A DNA stretch of 64,000 nt. It comes from Datura wrightii. Taxonomy: Eukaryota; Streptophyta; Magnoliopsida; Solanales; Solanaceae. The stretch is from positions 62,760,001 to 62,824,000 of the forward strand of contig JASDFA010000006.1 of NCBI GenBank assembly GCA_035772735.1, written 5' to 3'. The notes below the pieces were generated by a model that did no database searches, was not told the origin of the DNA, and worked only from the letters and a program-made list of their open reading frames with translations. The translations under genes and the position numbers were made by a program. Positions 24,470 through 35,738 of this stretch are shown here, one piece after another (position 1 is the stretch's first letter; each line of letters starts with the position of its first letter).

Positions 24470-25853
24470 ATGAGCCTCATTACGAATCATAGGACGTTTG
24501 TACGGCTTGTAGTACTGTCCGTGGTGAGAAGCAGATATTGGTCCAGGTGCATGAGTTCATGTTACAGTTTGTCACTATGAACCGTACCTCCATTGTACGA
24601 GTCGTAGTACTCACTGTAAGGATGAACTATGCTAAGGTGGAAGTGCAAAAGTTTTGACTTATGAGTGATTGTACGAATCGTACCTTCATGGTAAGACTTT
24701 TACCAGGTGCTCGTAAGTCTCAAAGTAAGTTTCATCAATTTCTTGCCATTAGTCTAGGGTATGAGTCATAGGTATGACCTTCGACTCATGGTACGAGTCA
24801 TGACAGACAAAATTAAATTAATTGACCCAACTCAACCCGGATTTTCAAATCCGCCCTAACCTATTTACATCCAAAATTCTTGAACTTAATATCTCACACA
24901 ATCAAAAGCACGAAACCACGATCATCTCCCCTCAATCCCCACATACTCATAACTCTCAATACAATCATACATGATTCAAGCTATAAAAATCATAGAGATT
25001 TCTTGAGTTTCATCCTCTAAAACTTCGAGCAAGCAATAATGAACCAAGAAGTTAGCAAGTAAGTGGGACTTTCTTCCTTGTTACTTTTTGCTGACTTTAA
25101 TCGGAACCACCACTGTGATTCCTCCATATATGAATGAGAATGCAGGAATGTGATCAATGGGGGATGCATGATATCTCTGTTGGGTTTTGGAGTGTATGAA
25201 ACTCAATGACCTTAGTTTTGGTGAATGAACAAAAGTGGAAAATTGAAATTGTGTGGATAGATGGGGTAGATGATGTCATGTGTAATATGAATCAATAGGG
25301 TGGTGAAGTCTAATTAACCACCCCTAAAAATGTGTTTGATTTAAAAGAAATATAGTTTACCTGCATAACTGACACTACACAGGGAGAGGACAGGCTTCAC
25401 AAACCATCTTACGACTCGTGGTTTCGCACCACAACTCATATGATAATCTGTTGGGACTGTCCCAAGACATTAATGAGGAAAGTCATGGTACAAAACCTAA
25501 TACAACACATTGTACTCCCTATGAGTCATACCTGGTTGTCATACCAAGAATCAAAAAAGGGTCAAGTTAAAAAGCAACAGTACGACCCTTGGTACGACTC
25601 ATAGAATTCAACTAAGATCAGTAACACTGGTCGTACAAAAATATTGAAAATCATAAATTTCTAGAATCCTTCCTATGACCAGTAGTACGAGTTGTACAAT
25701 TGAGTCAAGATAGTTCCAAACAGTATTACGAGTCTTAGTACGAATAGTACCACCTAGGTACGACTCGTATTGATGACTCGTGATAAAATACCTAGAATAA
25801 TATTCTTGCTTTCTTTGTCTTAGAGCATACATACCTTTTTATCCATAGGTACC
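24470..25853 (+). promoter_or_regulatory. internal dyad array and candidate leader intron before ORF2
   Basis: Non-coding region with perfect ACGANTCGT copies at 24597, 25411 and 25760 plus many variants, the same word class as in this element's LTR. A strong donor, CAA|GTAAGT at 25059, and an acceptor, ATCCATAG| at 25848, frame a 790-bp candidate intron that ends six bases before the ORF2 ATG (25854). An alternative acceptor is CTTAG at 25822. D has the same arrangement. An internal promoter and splicing are inferences. Confidence 0.5.
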
Positions 25854-27819
25854 ATGACAACGAATAAGAGAGAAACCAAGAATGCCCAAATTAAATGTGC
25901 TCATGTTGAAATTGTTGTACGGAGGGCATTGAGAAATGAGCCCTTAGACTCCAAATAGGAAAAGAACACCCCTAGTGGTTTGATGAAGAGGTTGTTGAGG
26001 TGGAGGATGATTAGTAGCTGCCTTCAAAGAGTCAGAGTATGAGGAGGTAGGTGGCAAGTGTCTGGTGCTCAGGAAATCTATGAGCAGGGTCTCGCTCTCA
26101 CCTCCAAGCAGCACCCCATGCTGAATATCTAGGAGAAACCGCAGATCTTGACCTTTGCACTGAATGAGGTCGAGGAGATGAAGTGGATTTTCAGCTTCTA
26201 TGGGTTTGATTGGATGGATCGGACCCCTGATAGCTATAGTGTTGGATTAGTCAGGGAGTTCTATGCCAACTACTTGGCGATAATGGTTCTGGTTCTGGTG
26301 GGCAAAAATTGAAGTAGCAGCCCAGGCTTGATAGTATCATGGTTCTGGGACGAGCAATTGATGTCTTCAAGAGGACCATCAAATGGATGCTATATGGGCC
26401 ATATTTCAGAGCTCCAGATGCCATAACTAAGTTCGACTACTAAATAGATGCCTTGAAAAGGGTAATGCTGCTAAACCTAGAGAAGAGGTAGAGTCAGCTG
26501 AGATGGATAGCAAAGGTGATAGCTGAGGATAAGGAGGAGGTAGAGTGGGTGACCAGTGGTCGACAGGTCACCAAAGCCTCACTAAACTGTATAGAGAAGG
26601 CCTGTTGGACATTGGCTCATGACAGGTTGGCATCGACAGTGAATGACAACACCCTTAGTATAGGAAGAGTAGCATTGGTGGCATATATCATGTCTATATA
26701 CGCCATTAACATCCTGCAAGTGATAGCGAAAGAGACTGGGGATCATGCTATGGGATTGAGCACCACAATCCCGAGTCTCATTCAAAGACTTTTCAGAGAA
26801 GTCGGGGTGAGGGTAATGAAGGAGATTGATTCTGAGGGCAGAGGCCATAAGACTGCAGATATTGGTCTGATCAGAGATGACATGAACCTGGTCAGCTGGG
26901 TTAGATTACCCATAGTAGTCCCACCACCACAATTAGCAAGGGGTGAGCGTATAAATGCCCCCACCTCAATGGACCAGGATGAGATGCCGACTACAGGGGC
27001 CGACCACATAGAGGCAGCTCCAAGTACTTCCTACATACCTCTATTGGGCATTCCTAGCCAGGTCACAGCCGGCTATGTCTTGGTTCCCTATGATTTTCTC
27101 TAAAAGATGGCCAAGAGATAGATGTTGATCGAGAAAAAGGTCAATCTGATGATGGAGAATGTCAAGCCTTGGGTGAAGGCTGAGATAGAGGAGGTTGCTA
27201 GAGGATTATACAGTCGGTTAGACAGCTTTGAACTCCATTTTAATGAATGCTTAGTTGAGCAGTCAGACACGGGAAGCCTGAGAGATGAGTTAGGGCTTTA
27301 CGGAGTCAAGTCACTGGGTTATCATCTAGATAGCCGGCCATACTAGCAGCCCCCGCTATTCTTGATTTGGATGCTGAGCTCAATAAGGACCTTGATCTTG
27401 AGGCATATTGGGCCCTGACAATAGTTGGTGGAGATAAGGGGAACAAGAGGGCCTCAAAAGTTATTGATAAGGAGCTCTCAAAGAAGAGAAAGAGAAGGGA
27501 GAGAAGAGAGCACAAGTGGGTGATAGTGGAGAGCCTGCAGTCTCATGACAAGCATATGTTAGAGCTGCAAGAAAGATCCAGATGAGTGGGGAGCTTCACA
27601 GCTGCCCTGAGAGAGCATGCAAGTGGAAAGGACCCTTTGGGTGGGCCACATACACCTAGAGTAGATGATGATGTCGCTGCGGTGACCAGAACTGATGAGG
27701 GGGTGATCACTACCCCGTGTCCTACACTATTGAGTGCGCTAGCCACCGCCAGCTCCAGGACTACAATGGGAGGGAGTGTGCTTATGCACCTACATCCATC
27801 AAAGAACAGGAGCTCTTAG
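25854..27819 (+). pseudogene. ORF2 of E2, 'putative plant transposon protein' type
   Basis: Downstream ORF in the position of the Athila env-like gene. It starts MTTNKRETKNA with a basic N-terminus. In-frame fragments include KWIFSFYGFDW (near 26180) and LVREFYANY (near 26245-26275), and the open frame 26516-27103 has ARVAL-like text (SIGRVALVAYIMSIYAINIL, then a Lys-Glu helix). D shows WEFYAN and FLVYALMKGMEINVG at matching places, so the two ORFs are homologous. The C-terminal part (27122-27819, two frames) is charged and helical, with a KKRKRRERREHK basic run. Family name (PF20167-like) is from memory. Molecular role is unknown. Many stops and frameshifts. Confidence 0.7.
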
Positions 27820-29345
27820 AGTGACATAGGTATGTCCCTCTCCTAGTTCTTATATTTCTATTGCTTTGGGGAAAAGCATGCATTTTAAAGGGGGGTATAC
27901 TTGATTTTTGATTTTGTTATCGTTTGAGGGTTTTTGTTGTTGTGTTTCTTTTCCCTTGTACATGTTATCTGGTAGAACCGACATGTTTATAATTTTGTGT
28001 TTTTTTAAATAGAAGTAGCTTAGGAGTACTTTACAGCCAATAAATGCACTTGTTTTTAAAGTTGTTGAACAAATGACCCTTTTAAAATTTTTGGTGTTAG
28101 CTGTGTATGTTGACTGCAAAGCATGACTACTGTGGATCTCTATATGGAATTTAACATATTAGCATGTGTATTTGTGTCTTTTGTGCATAAACTAGATAAG
28201 TAGAATAAATGCAAACATGTACTGTGAGTGAGGATTCTCACTTAGTTCAATACTACGTAAAGGATCTAGAACTTGTCTGGTTAGCATTTACATAGATTGT
28301 AAGATAGTTAGCTAGGAAAGAATCATAGGCCATTTCTTGTTTTAGCCTATTTTAGCTTATATTATGCTACCAAATAAATCGAATCCCTTAATCTCGTATT
28401 TGATCCTAAAAGTTGACCATTTTTCTTTGTTTACCCATTCACCTTTCCTGTGTTTATAATGAACTTGTTTGTCCCTGGTCCCTCCTTGGACATTGTGAAC
28501 TTTAACTCAGGCAAAATGCCTAAGTAGAGGGTGGCTATAGTAGGGGCGCGTAGATAGGTTGGGGGTAAAAAAAGAAGAAAACATCAAAGAAAAGTGGGGG
28601 TGGTGTAAAAAGAAAAAGAAAAACAATAAAATTATTAAAAGAAGAGCTGAAATGTCAAAAGTGAAAAGAAAAGAAAGAAAATTGAAAAAGATGAGAAAAA
28701 TACACCATAGCCACAAATGGCGGTTGAATGGTAAAAAATGGAGGAAAAAGCTTAAAAGATAAAAAGGGGTAAAAAGTGAAGCCAAAGCGTGTAGTGCCAA
28801 GGAGGGTTAGTCACTAATATCCATATCTACCATACCTAGCCCGAACCCTACATTACAAGCCTAGAAAAGTCCTATAGTGATCCTAGCCTAATTATCTGAA
28901 AAATAAAAGTAGAGAAAATAAGAGTGCAGGCCTATGGTATCCGATGTGTAGTATTTGGAACTTCTTTGTGAGAGTGAGAGTCCTATTTGATTAGTCCCAA
29001 GTTTTATGTATATATATTTGTGAGTTATAGGGACTTCATTTGCTGTGAGGGTACATAATTTGCATTGCATTTGGCCAGCTATTTATGTGAATAGTATTAG
29101 TGATAGCTCAGTTCTCTGCTAATAGTTAGATTCCAAGTCTTGATCCCTGTATGTCGTGATTTATAGTTACATGTGTGCACAACTGGCTTAGTTTGAATGA
29201 AAGAGGGGTCAAAATCTAATAATGGTCTTTTGTGCAAATTCCGTTGTGTTGGTTGTAGATCTTATATTTTACTTTCTAGTTATGCATCATTTATAGTTTT
29301 GTTTTGTTTGCTTGAGGACATGCAAGAATTTTAAGTTGAGGGTGT
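27820..29345 (+). other. 3' non-coding region of E2 with conserved blocks
   Basis: No gene. It contains an AAAGGGGGG run near 27887, TCTAGAACTTGTCTGG (28265), TTTAGCCTATTTT (28341), a 200-bp A/G-rich strand (28560-28780), TACATTACAA (28849) with AAGTCCTA..GTGATC, a weak hairpin TTGC/GCAA around GAGGAC (29308-29325), and the polypurine tract TTTTAAGTTGAGGGTGT before the LTR. D has the same blocks in the same order. Confidence 0.6.
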
Positions 29346-29815
29346 TGATGTGTATTGGGTTTACAACACTTTCGACGCTTAAAATTGACAAAATATGCAT
29401 GGTATTAGGTGTGTTTATATAGATATGATGCACTTTTTCTTTGTTTTTAGGGAATTGGTGATGGAGTTGAAATCTACAAAAGAAGGGAAAAAAAGTGCAA
29501 AAATTGGGCCAAGTACAGACTTCAGTACAAGCTTTATGTTCGTACTATGAATCGTGATAAACTTTAGTTATGAACTCAAGGGGAACACTTCCCTAGTTAA
29601 TTGCATCAACTTGATAACAACTTCAATATTCAATACTGTTACATGTTTCTTTCTTTAAAATCCGCCTTTAGGAAATAATCGAACTAAAAGTGTAAATATT
29701 AGAGTTATTCGATATCCTAACCATATTTCCTGTGGGATCGACCCCAATCTTAGTTGGTTTCTTTATTAACAACGTCAACGTCATACTATTACAGGGGTAT
29801 GATTTGAGCGTTATT
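29346..29815 (+). repeat. 3' LTR of E2, internally deleted
   Basis: Begins TGATGTGTATTGGGTTTACAA and ends GAGCGTTATT. It matches both ends of the 5' LTR but lacks the middle equivalent to about 20155-21314 (dyad array, TATA box and half of R/U5). About 470 bp against 1583 bp. Confidence 0.8.
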
Positions 29816-29822
29816 ACTAACT

Positions 29823-30005
29823 ATTGATATGACTTTCCGTTGACTTCAAATCATCCTAAAAATACAGGACCTACTCTGATACATGTAATTGACTCTATAA
29901 TGCATATTTTGCATAGATTGGGAGTTGTTGAGAAAGAAAACTTACAAGGATTATGTTTTCGGCTTTAGGTCATGTTTGACCAAAAGGTAAATGAGACTTT
30001 CGCTT
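29823..30005 (+). repeat. segment X, second copy, right half
   Basis: Continues copy two of X: ATATGACTTTCCGTTGACTT, TACAGGACCTACTCTGATAC, AGATTGGGAGTTGTTGAGA, and AAATGAGACTTTCGCTTCTTA match 18375-18555. It then runs on into unshared sequence, showing where the duplicated unit ends. Confidence 0.7.
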
Positions 30006-30558
30006 CTTATTTTGTTTGTTTTCTAAAATAAAAAGCATGTTATATGAGTTGCTTGATGCATTTAAAACTGTCTAACTCATGGGTGGCAAGTAGGAGCTAG
30101 ATTAATATTGTAAAATATGTGGTATTTCCCACGAGAACAATAGTTATTATATATATAATACTATTTCGTGATACTTTCAACAAATTATTGATGTCCAACA
30201 TGTCTAATTAGCAGTCTTTAGTAGAGCATGTTTATGACCTGTTGTTGATACTGTGCATGTTAATTTAGTTGTACTTAATACTTGAGATATCTTATTTAGC
30301 AGTTATAGTATGTGCCTCATATTCAGATTGTATTACTTGTGAGCAGGATGTTGAGATAGTGATCCTACGCTCCTTCTTTTGGTAGGGTATGCTCTTCCAT
30401 ATATCATATAACGACTCGACATTATTAAGTGCTTACCGGGTAAAAAGGCTGGTTGTTGCACTGCACAAGATGACCAACGCCCTGATGACAGATAAACATG
30501 TAGGTAAATGAACCAAATGCTTAGTAGCAGCTATTTAGCAATAGCAATATAATGTTTA
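30006..30558 (+). other. AT-rich interval, nothing recognised
   Basis: No credible ORF, RNA gene or shared repeat. One ACGACTCGA near-palindrome at about 30411. Confidence 0.45.
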
Positions 30559-33350
30559 CGTAACACCTCAAAAGTTCCTTAGACCAAACCCAGACACGAA
30601 ATGAAAAACTAGACAAGAACGTCTCAGAATGACTCAACCAATGAGTTATTGTCAGTAACAACAACCTGTTGTCTTAGTCATTTTTAGAATTGCAGTTCTC
30701 ATTCCTCAAACTAACGAGTGATACAATGACCCGTTGTTAGAAGTAACGGGTGGTCGTTCATCCCATTCTTGCAATACCCAAAACCTAGTCAAATCTTCTC
30801 CCAAACAATGAGAAAGACAATGAGTCATTGTTTGGTATAACAACTCGTCGTAGAGATCCAATGGAGGAAATCCAGAAAGAGTTAGAAATCCCTCCAGTGA
30901 CAACAGTTGGAAAAAATGACCCATTTCTTAGACAACGGGTCATTCTGTCCGTATATTGGGGGAGATCCAGAATCTCTTTGACACTTTCCCTAGTGACAAC
31001 AACTGGAACCTACGACTCGTCATTCAATCCAACGAGCCATTGTTCCCATCCGCTGGTCAAGTCCAGAAACTTTTCAAAATTTCCCAAGTGATGATGAGTA
31101 ATAAGAACGACCTGTTGTACCAACCAACGAGTCGGCGTGTCATCAATTGTGAGAATTCTAGAAAAGGGAAATTTTTAGTCTGGAAACAACGACTGCCACA
31201 AATGAGTTGTGGTCACAACCAACGACTCGTTGTGAGGCCCATTAGATCTAGACAGTCAGATTTTGAAACGGTTACCTAGGGCATTTTTGTAAAATCTTAA
31301 GCTCCTAACTCCTAAACTATGTCATTTTGGGGTAAGGTAAGAGGAGAATTAAGGGAAATATTTGACGTTCTCCACCTCGCATTCTCTCCCAACCTTATGG
31401 AAAATAGTACGTAGAAACTCAGACGGTCTTTTCTAAGCAAGAGCTAGGGCTTCTTCTCTCCCTCACAGTTTAAGTTCTATTCCCAAGGGTTCTTCTACAG
31501 TTATGTGGGGATTCAATAAGGAAATTCTCTCACCCTTGTGCCCAAAATCTTGTTCAAAAACCTTCTCTATAGTATGAGTTAGGGTTCTTTCAAACAAATA
31601 ATGTCTGTTTAGTTAATTCAGTATATTTTTGCAAGTTTCTATAATTCTAGCATGTGATTTTCATATTCTTGATCTAAAAGTTATAGTATGAATACTAGCC
31701 CTAGTTTTTGTATAACATCTTTTGGGTTGAGTTTTGCATGATCTAAAAGTCGATTTTGAATTGTACTTTCCTGGGACTATTATCTAACTATAAGTTTTAA
31801 TATGAATATTTCAAGTTAAAATAGTATTTTCAAATTTGCAAGTATACTTATTACTCTTCAAAAATGTCAGCTGATTAGTTTGGCCTTTTTATCAGTTTAT
31901 ATTTAAATTCAGTATCTTCAGTTATCAAGTCCCATAGGCTCTCAAGACACTTTCAAATAAGTTGTTCTACCTTAGCCTTAGGACAACAGTCTTGAGCTAA
32001 TCAGTCTAGTTAGATATAACCAGAATTCTAGTTGGGAGTAGTTCTTAGCACCGAGCGGACCGAGATTCAGCGCACCAGGTTCCTAGAACTACGTGCCACC
32101 ATAGGTTAGTAGACCGAATGGGCCCCAAACAGTGATCACACTGCTCAGCCACTATACCCTGGCAAGGAACATTTGGCTCTTTTTGATGGGGTTTATACAT
32201 CGAACTCCATGTTCAGCTCACATGGTTATATATTGGTTAGAGTCTCTCCCACTGTATAGTTCAATCTCAAATCTTAGGATATTACTTTGACCGTTATATC
32301 ATTTTTACTAGTTTTCAGTACTCTTAGATTTCAGTTTACCTGCACTATGTATAATTTTAGTCAGGGTCATTTTATATATTTTAACATGTTTGTTTAACAT
32401 ATTCTTCAGTATGATTATGTTCTGAAATTTTATGACCTTTCATACACAGTACATTCAAAGTAAAGACACATGCTTTCCATGCTATATCATTTTATGATAT
32501 AGGCTAAGGCTCTCAGGCTCAGCGGAGGGGTTAGCTTCTCTTTTAGGCTTATTATAGCAGAGTTCCTTTGGTGAGTCCTCATCTTCCGAGGGCCGGAGCT
32601 TTCATCTTCAGCACTTGTTATTTTTAGTTTTAGCTTCATACATCAGAGTTAGCTGAGGGTTTGTACCCTACAACTCATTGATTCTTTCAGAAGGATTTCA
32701 GACAATATATGTTAGTTTCAGTTTGAGTCTTAGTGTTTGAGCTAATATCAGTAATTTATTAGATGCTCTTTATATATTCAGTATTCGATTATTGTTTTAA
32801 TCAACTTCCACTTAATAGTCCTTTACAGTAGTTCAATTATTATAGAATTGTTCCATGCCATGGGTTTGCAAGTATACTTATTATATTTCAGAAATGTCAG
32901 TTGATTAGTTAGGCCCTTTTATCAGTCTATATTTAAATTCAGTGTCTTCAGTTATTAGGTCTCTTTAGGCTCTCAGGACACTTTTAGATAAGTTGTTTTT
33001 TTTTAGCTTTAGGACAACAATCTTGAGGTAATCAGTCCAGTTAGATATAACTTGAATTCCAGTTGGGAGTAGTACTTAGCACCGAGTGGGTTGTGGTTCA
33101 GTGCACCAAGTTCCCAAAACTACATGCCACCGTAGGTTATTAGCCCAAATGGGCCCCAGATTGTGATCACACCTCTTAGCCACTATACCTTGGCAAGGTA
33201 CAGTGGACTCTTTTCGATGGGGTGTATATATCGAATTCTATGTTTATCTCACATGGTTATATGTCGGTTAGATTCTCTCCCACCGTACATTTTAGTCTTA
33301 GATCTTAGGATATGATTACGACCCTTATATTAGTTTTACCTATTTTCAAT
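30559..33350 (+). mobile_element. chromovirus-type LTR F with internal duplication
   Basis: Plus-strand LTR starting near CGTAACACCTC (one base from TGTAACACC). An ACGANTCGT array lies at 30.6-31.25 kb (perfect at 31012 and 31222). The leader AGAGCTAGGGCTTCTTCTC is near 31450, and TATCATTTTATGATATAGG is near 32490. The block 31838-32330 is repeated at 32868-33350. Element A is inserted at 33351, so the true LTR end lies outside. Confidence 0.65.
31838..33350 (+). repeat. about 1.03-kb tandem duplication inside LTR F
   Basis: TTTGCAAGTATACTTATTA starts both copies (31838 and 32868). The later blocks TTAGCACCGAG, ACTATACC.TGGCAAGG, CACATGGTTATAT and TCTCTCCCAC.GTA match in order. Copy two is truncated by A. 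Confidence 0.75.
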
Positions 33351-35468
33351 TGTCACGCCCCACCTTGGGAGGCATGACTGGCACCTGGTGCCCTACTAGG
33401 ACCTGAACTGCTGGGCTGACTGAGCCTAAGCACCTCTGGTGCAGGGCTAACTCTAACTCTAGAATCAAGAAAACAACAGGCAATATAGCGACTGTAAATA
33501 CAACTCCCGGCCGATAAGGCCCATAGCCACCTGTGAAAATAAACAGCTAACCAAAGATAAACAAACATAGGTAGTCCTATGCGGGCCGAAAAGGCCACCA
33601 TGATATCTAGTTTTAACTAGAAAGTAAAATCAGATGCTAAACTGAACTATGACCGACAAGGCCACCAATCAACAGCTAAACAGGGCCCCACACGGCCAAC
33701 ACACATAGTCTAAAACACATATGAGCCCCACACGACTGATATCATCTAACCACAGGGAAGTAATGCAATCTGCAAGCCTCTAGGAGTAAAAAGATGGTCA
33801 AGACAGGGCCCCGACCTACCCATAGTATACAAACAAAAGAAGTAAACCTCTAGCACACAAGCTCCGGAAGAAGGGAGATGACGATTATGTACAGCTGACT
33901 GGAATTACGAAGGACCTTCTCCTCGTCTATCTGCACCTGCAGGAAAGTAATGCAGCGCCCCAGAAGAGGGCGTCAGTACCACAGGTACTGAGTATGTAAA
34001 GCAGTAACTTTAAATAACTAAAAGTAAGAAATAGAACTAACAATGACTGAAGTAAAGAAAATGGACTAAAGATGACTGAGGTAGTGAAATAAGGACTAAA
34101 CATAACTGTAATAAGGAGGGTAGGGGTCATACCTAACAAACGAGGCGTCTTACTATCTAACTAGCAGTAACTAAAGCAAACATAAACCTTACTTGGCCCC
34201 CATAAGCCGAAAAGTACAATCAGCACAAAACAACCCACCTGGGCCCCCATTAGCCCTAGTAAGTACACCTCAATCTATATACCCCTATCCAAGTCATACT
34301 GAGTCAACTACCAGCTATAAGCATCCTGCTAATCCCCTGGGTCTGCAATTGGGCCCGCTATGCCCCTGACTGTAGTTGTGTCTGAGTCCGGAGGACTCCT
34401 GATATCTATACCACGGGTGTAAGCGCTCGGCGGGGGTGTGTATAAGGCCAACCACGTCAATATGAGATTTTGGATCTCCATCTTCGTCCCTTGCGGATGG
34501 CATGCCGCTCTGTAGAGCGACGTATCCTTGCCCCTGGCGGGCAGCGACACAACTATTGACCCTGGGGTGGTCACGGAAGCTATACAGGAATAATCCAGCC
34601 TAAAATAATACAATTTACGAGTCTCAACTGACAATAACAACTAAACATGATAACATACTCTTGACATGCTTTACTGAGATTCATACTGGACTACTATGCT
34701 GAAGAAACTAACTTGCCAAAAGAAAATGCCTTAACATACCTCAATTGCCAGTTTTTGATTAACTGATAGGTTCCAATTAGTATTCAATAGCTCTTCCCAA
34801 CTGAAATCGTGTTACTGGAAAGATAGGACTAGTTTTAACACTAAATTCGGATAAAAGGAAAACTTTATATATAAATATTAACTATATTCCCAACTTTACG
34901 GAACACGGTCGAAACCTCATTATTTCTCAAAAGTCTAGAAGGGAGAAATGCTTACTTTAAGACTGGGATCGTATTAACACTAGTTTAGAGCAATTCCAAC
35001 AACTTTGGCTCGACGGGACGACGATTCGCCGGGCGAATTTCACGAAACTAACTTCATAGAAATGCTCCCTGTAGCCTTATACTTCGATACCCGAAGTTAA
35101 ATCATATTTGGATGGAGTTTAGTGGCATAATCAGATGAAAATTAAATGTTTTCCTTCGTCCTCCCCTATGCTGGTCATGATTATATGAATTATATTCTAA
35201 CTTCTAAGTGTGAGACCCTTATATACTTGAGGAAGTAGACAAGGCAATGTGGCATGCTGTCCAACGCACTGATTCTACTCCGTGCCACGTTGGCTAACAC
35301 GGAGGAGCAGCTCCGTGCCACTTTGCCCCTCTGGCCAGCTTGGTTCAGCCTCCTCCCACGAAATCCCAACTTTGCACTCATTCGGCTTTTTCCCAGGCCC
35401 ATTCCTCATACATATGGCACTCTAAAACACTTAACCAACATACGAATAGGCCGATTAAACGTGTAACA
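33351..35468 (-). repeat. 3' LTR of element A
   Basis: On the minus strand it runs TGTTACACGTTTAATCGG ... GGGGCGTGACA (2118 bp). A TATATAAG box is at 35218-35225 and, upstream of it on the minus strand, one perfect CGTGCCACG (35281-35289) with imperfect copies at 35250-35335. The polypurine tract (GGGGGGA) lies at 35470-35480 on the plus strand as TCCCCCC. Confidence 0.85.
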
Positions 35469-35483
35469 TCCTCCCCCCTTAAG

Positions 35484-35503
35484 AACATTCATCCTCGAAT
35501 GTT
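35484..35503 (-). promoter_or_regulatory. pre-polypurine hairpin of A
   Basis: Perfect 7-bp arms AACATTC/GAATGTT with loop GAGGAT on the minus strand, next to the polypurine tract. Same design as in C (49216-49233). Confidence 0.6.
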
Positions 35504-35738
35504 AACTCCTACTTGCAAGAACCTTAACCTTGCAAAACTCTGGAAAAAATTTAGGTAGAGTCTCCCCTGTAATATGGACTATCCAAAAACCCTGAAACAC
35601 AGAAAAGTCCAATACTGGTACTCCACACAATACTATGGCATTCATTTCACAATAGACTGAATTCAATTATCTCACATATACATGTATGTAATGCAACTTA
35701 TGAAACAACAACAACATACCTCTAGCTGCACAATCTAA

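Larger units (their letters stand above)
19975..29815 (+). mobile_element. Athila-like element E2: Gag, protease and ORF2 but no RT or integrase
   Basis: Complete insertion of about 9.8 kb with two LTRs, primer site, Gag, protease, a long middle region and a second ORF. RT, RNase H and integrase are absent between the protease (24053) and the post-pol hairpins (24180). The LTR family is the same as E3's. Flanks are halves of segment X with a shared ATTGATA. The 3' LTR end is altered, so the duplication is not exactly adjacent on the right. It is probably a non-autonomous derivative mobilised in trans. Confidence 0.8.

Noticed and set aside
28559..28762. Lys-rich small ORF
   Set aside because: Product of an A/G-rich non-coding tract in the 3' region of E2. 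D has the same kind of tract at 63.3 kb without an ORF.
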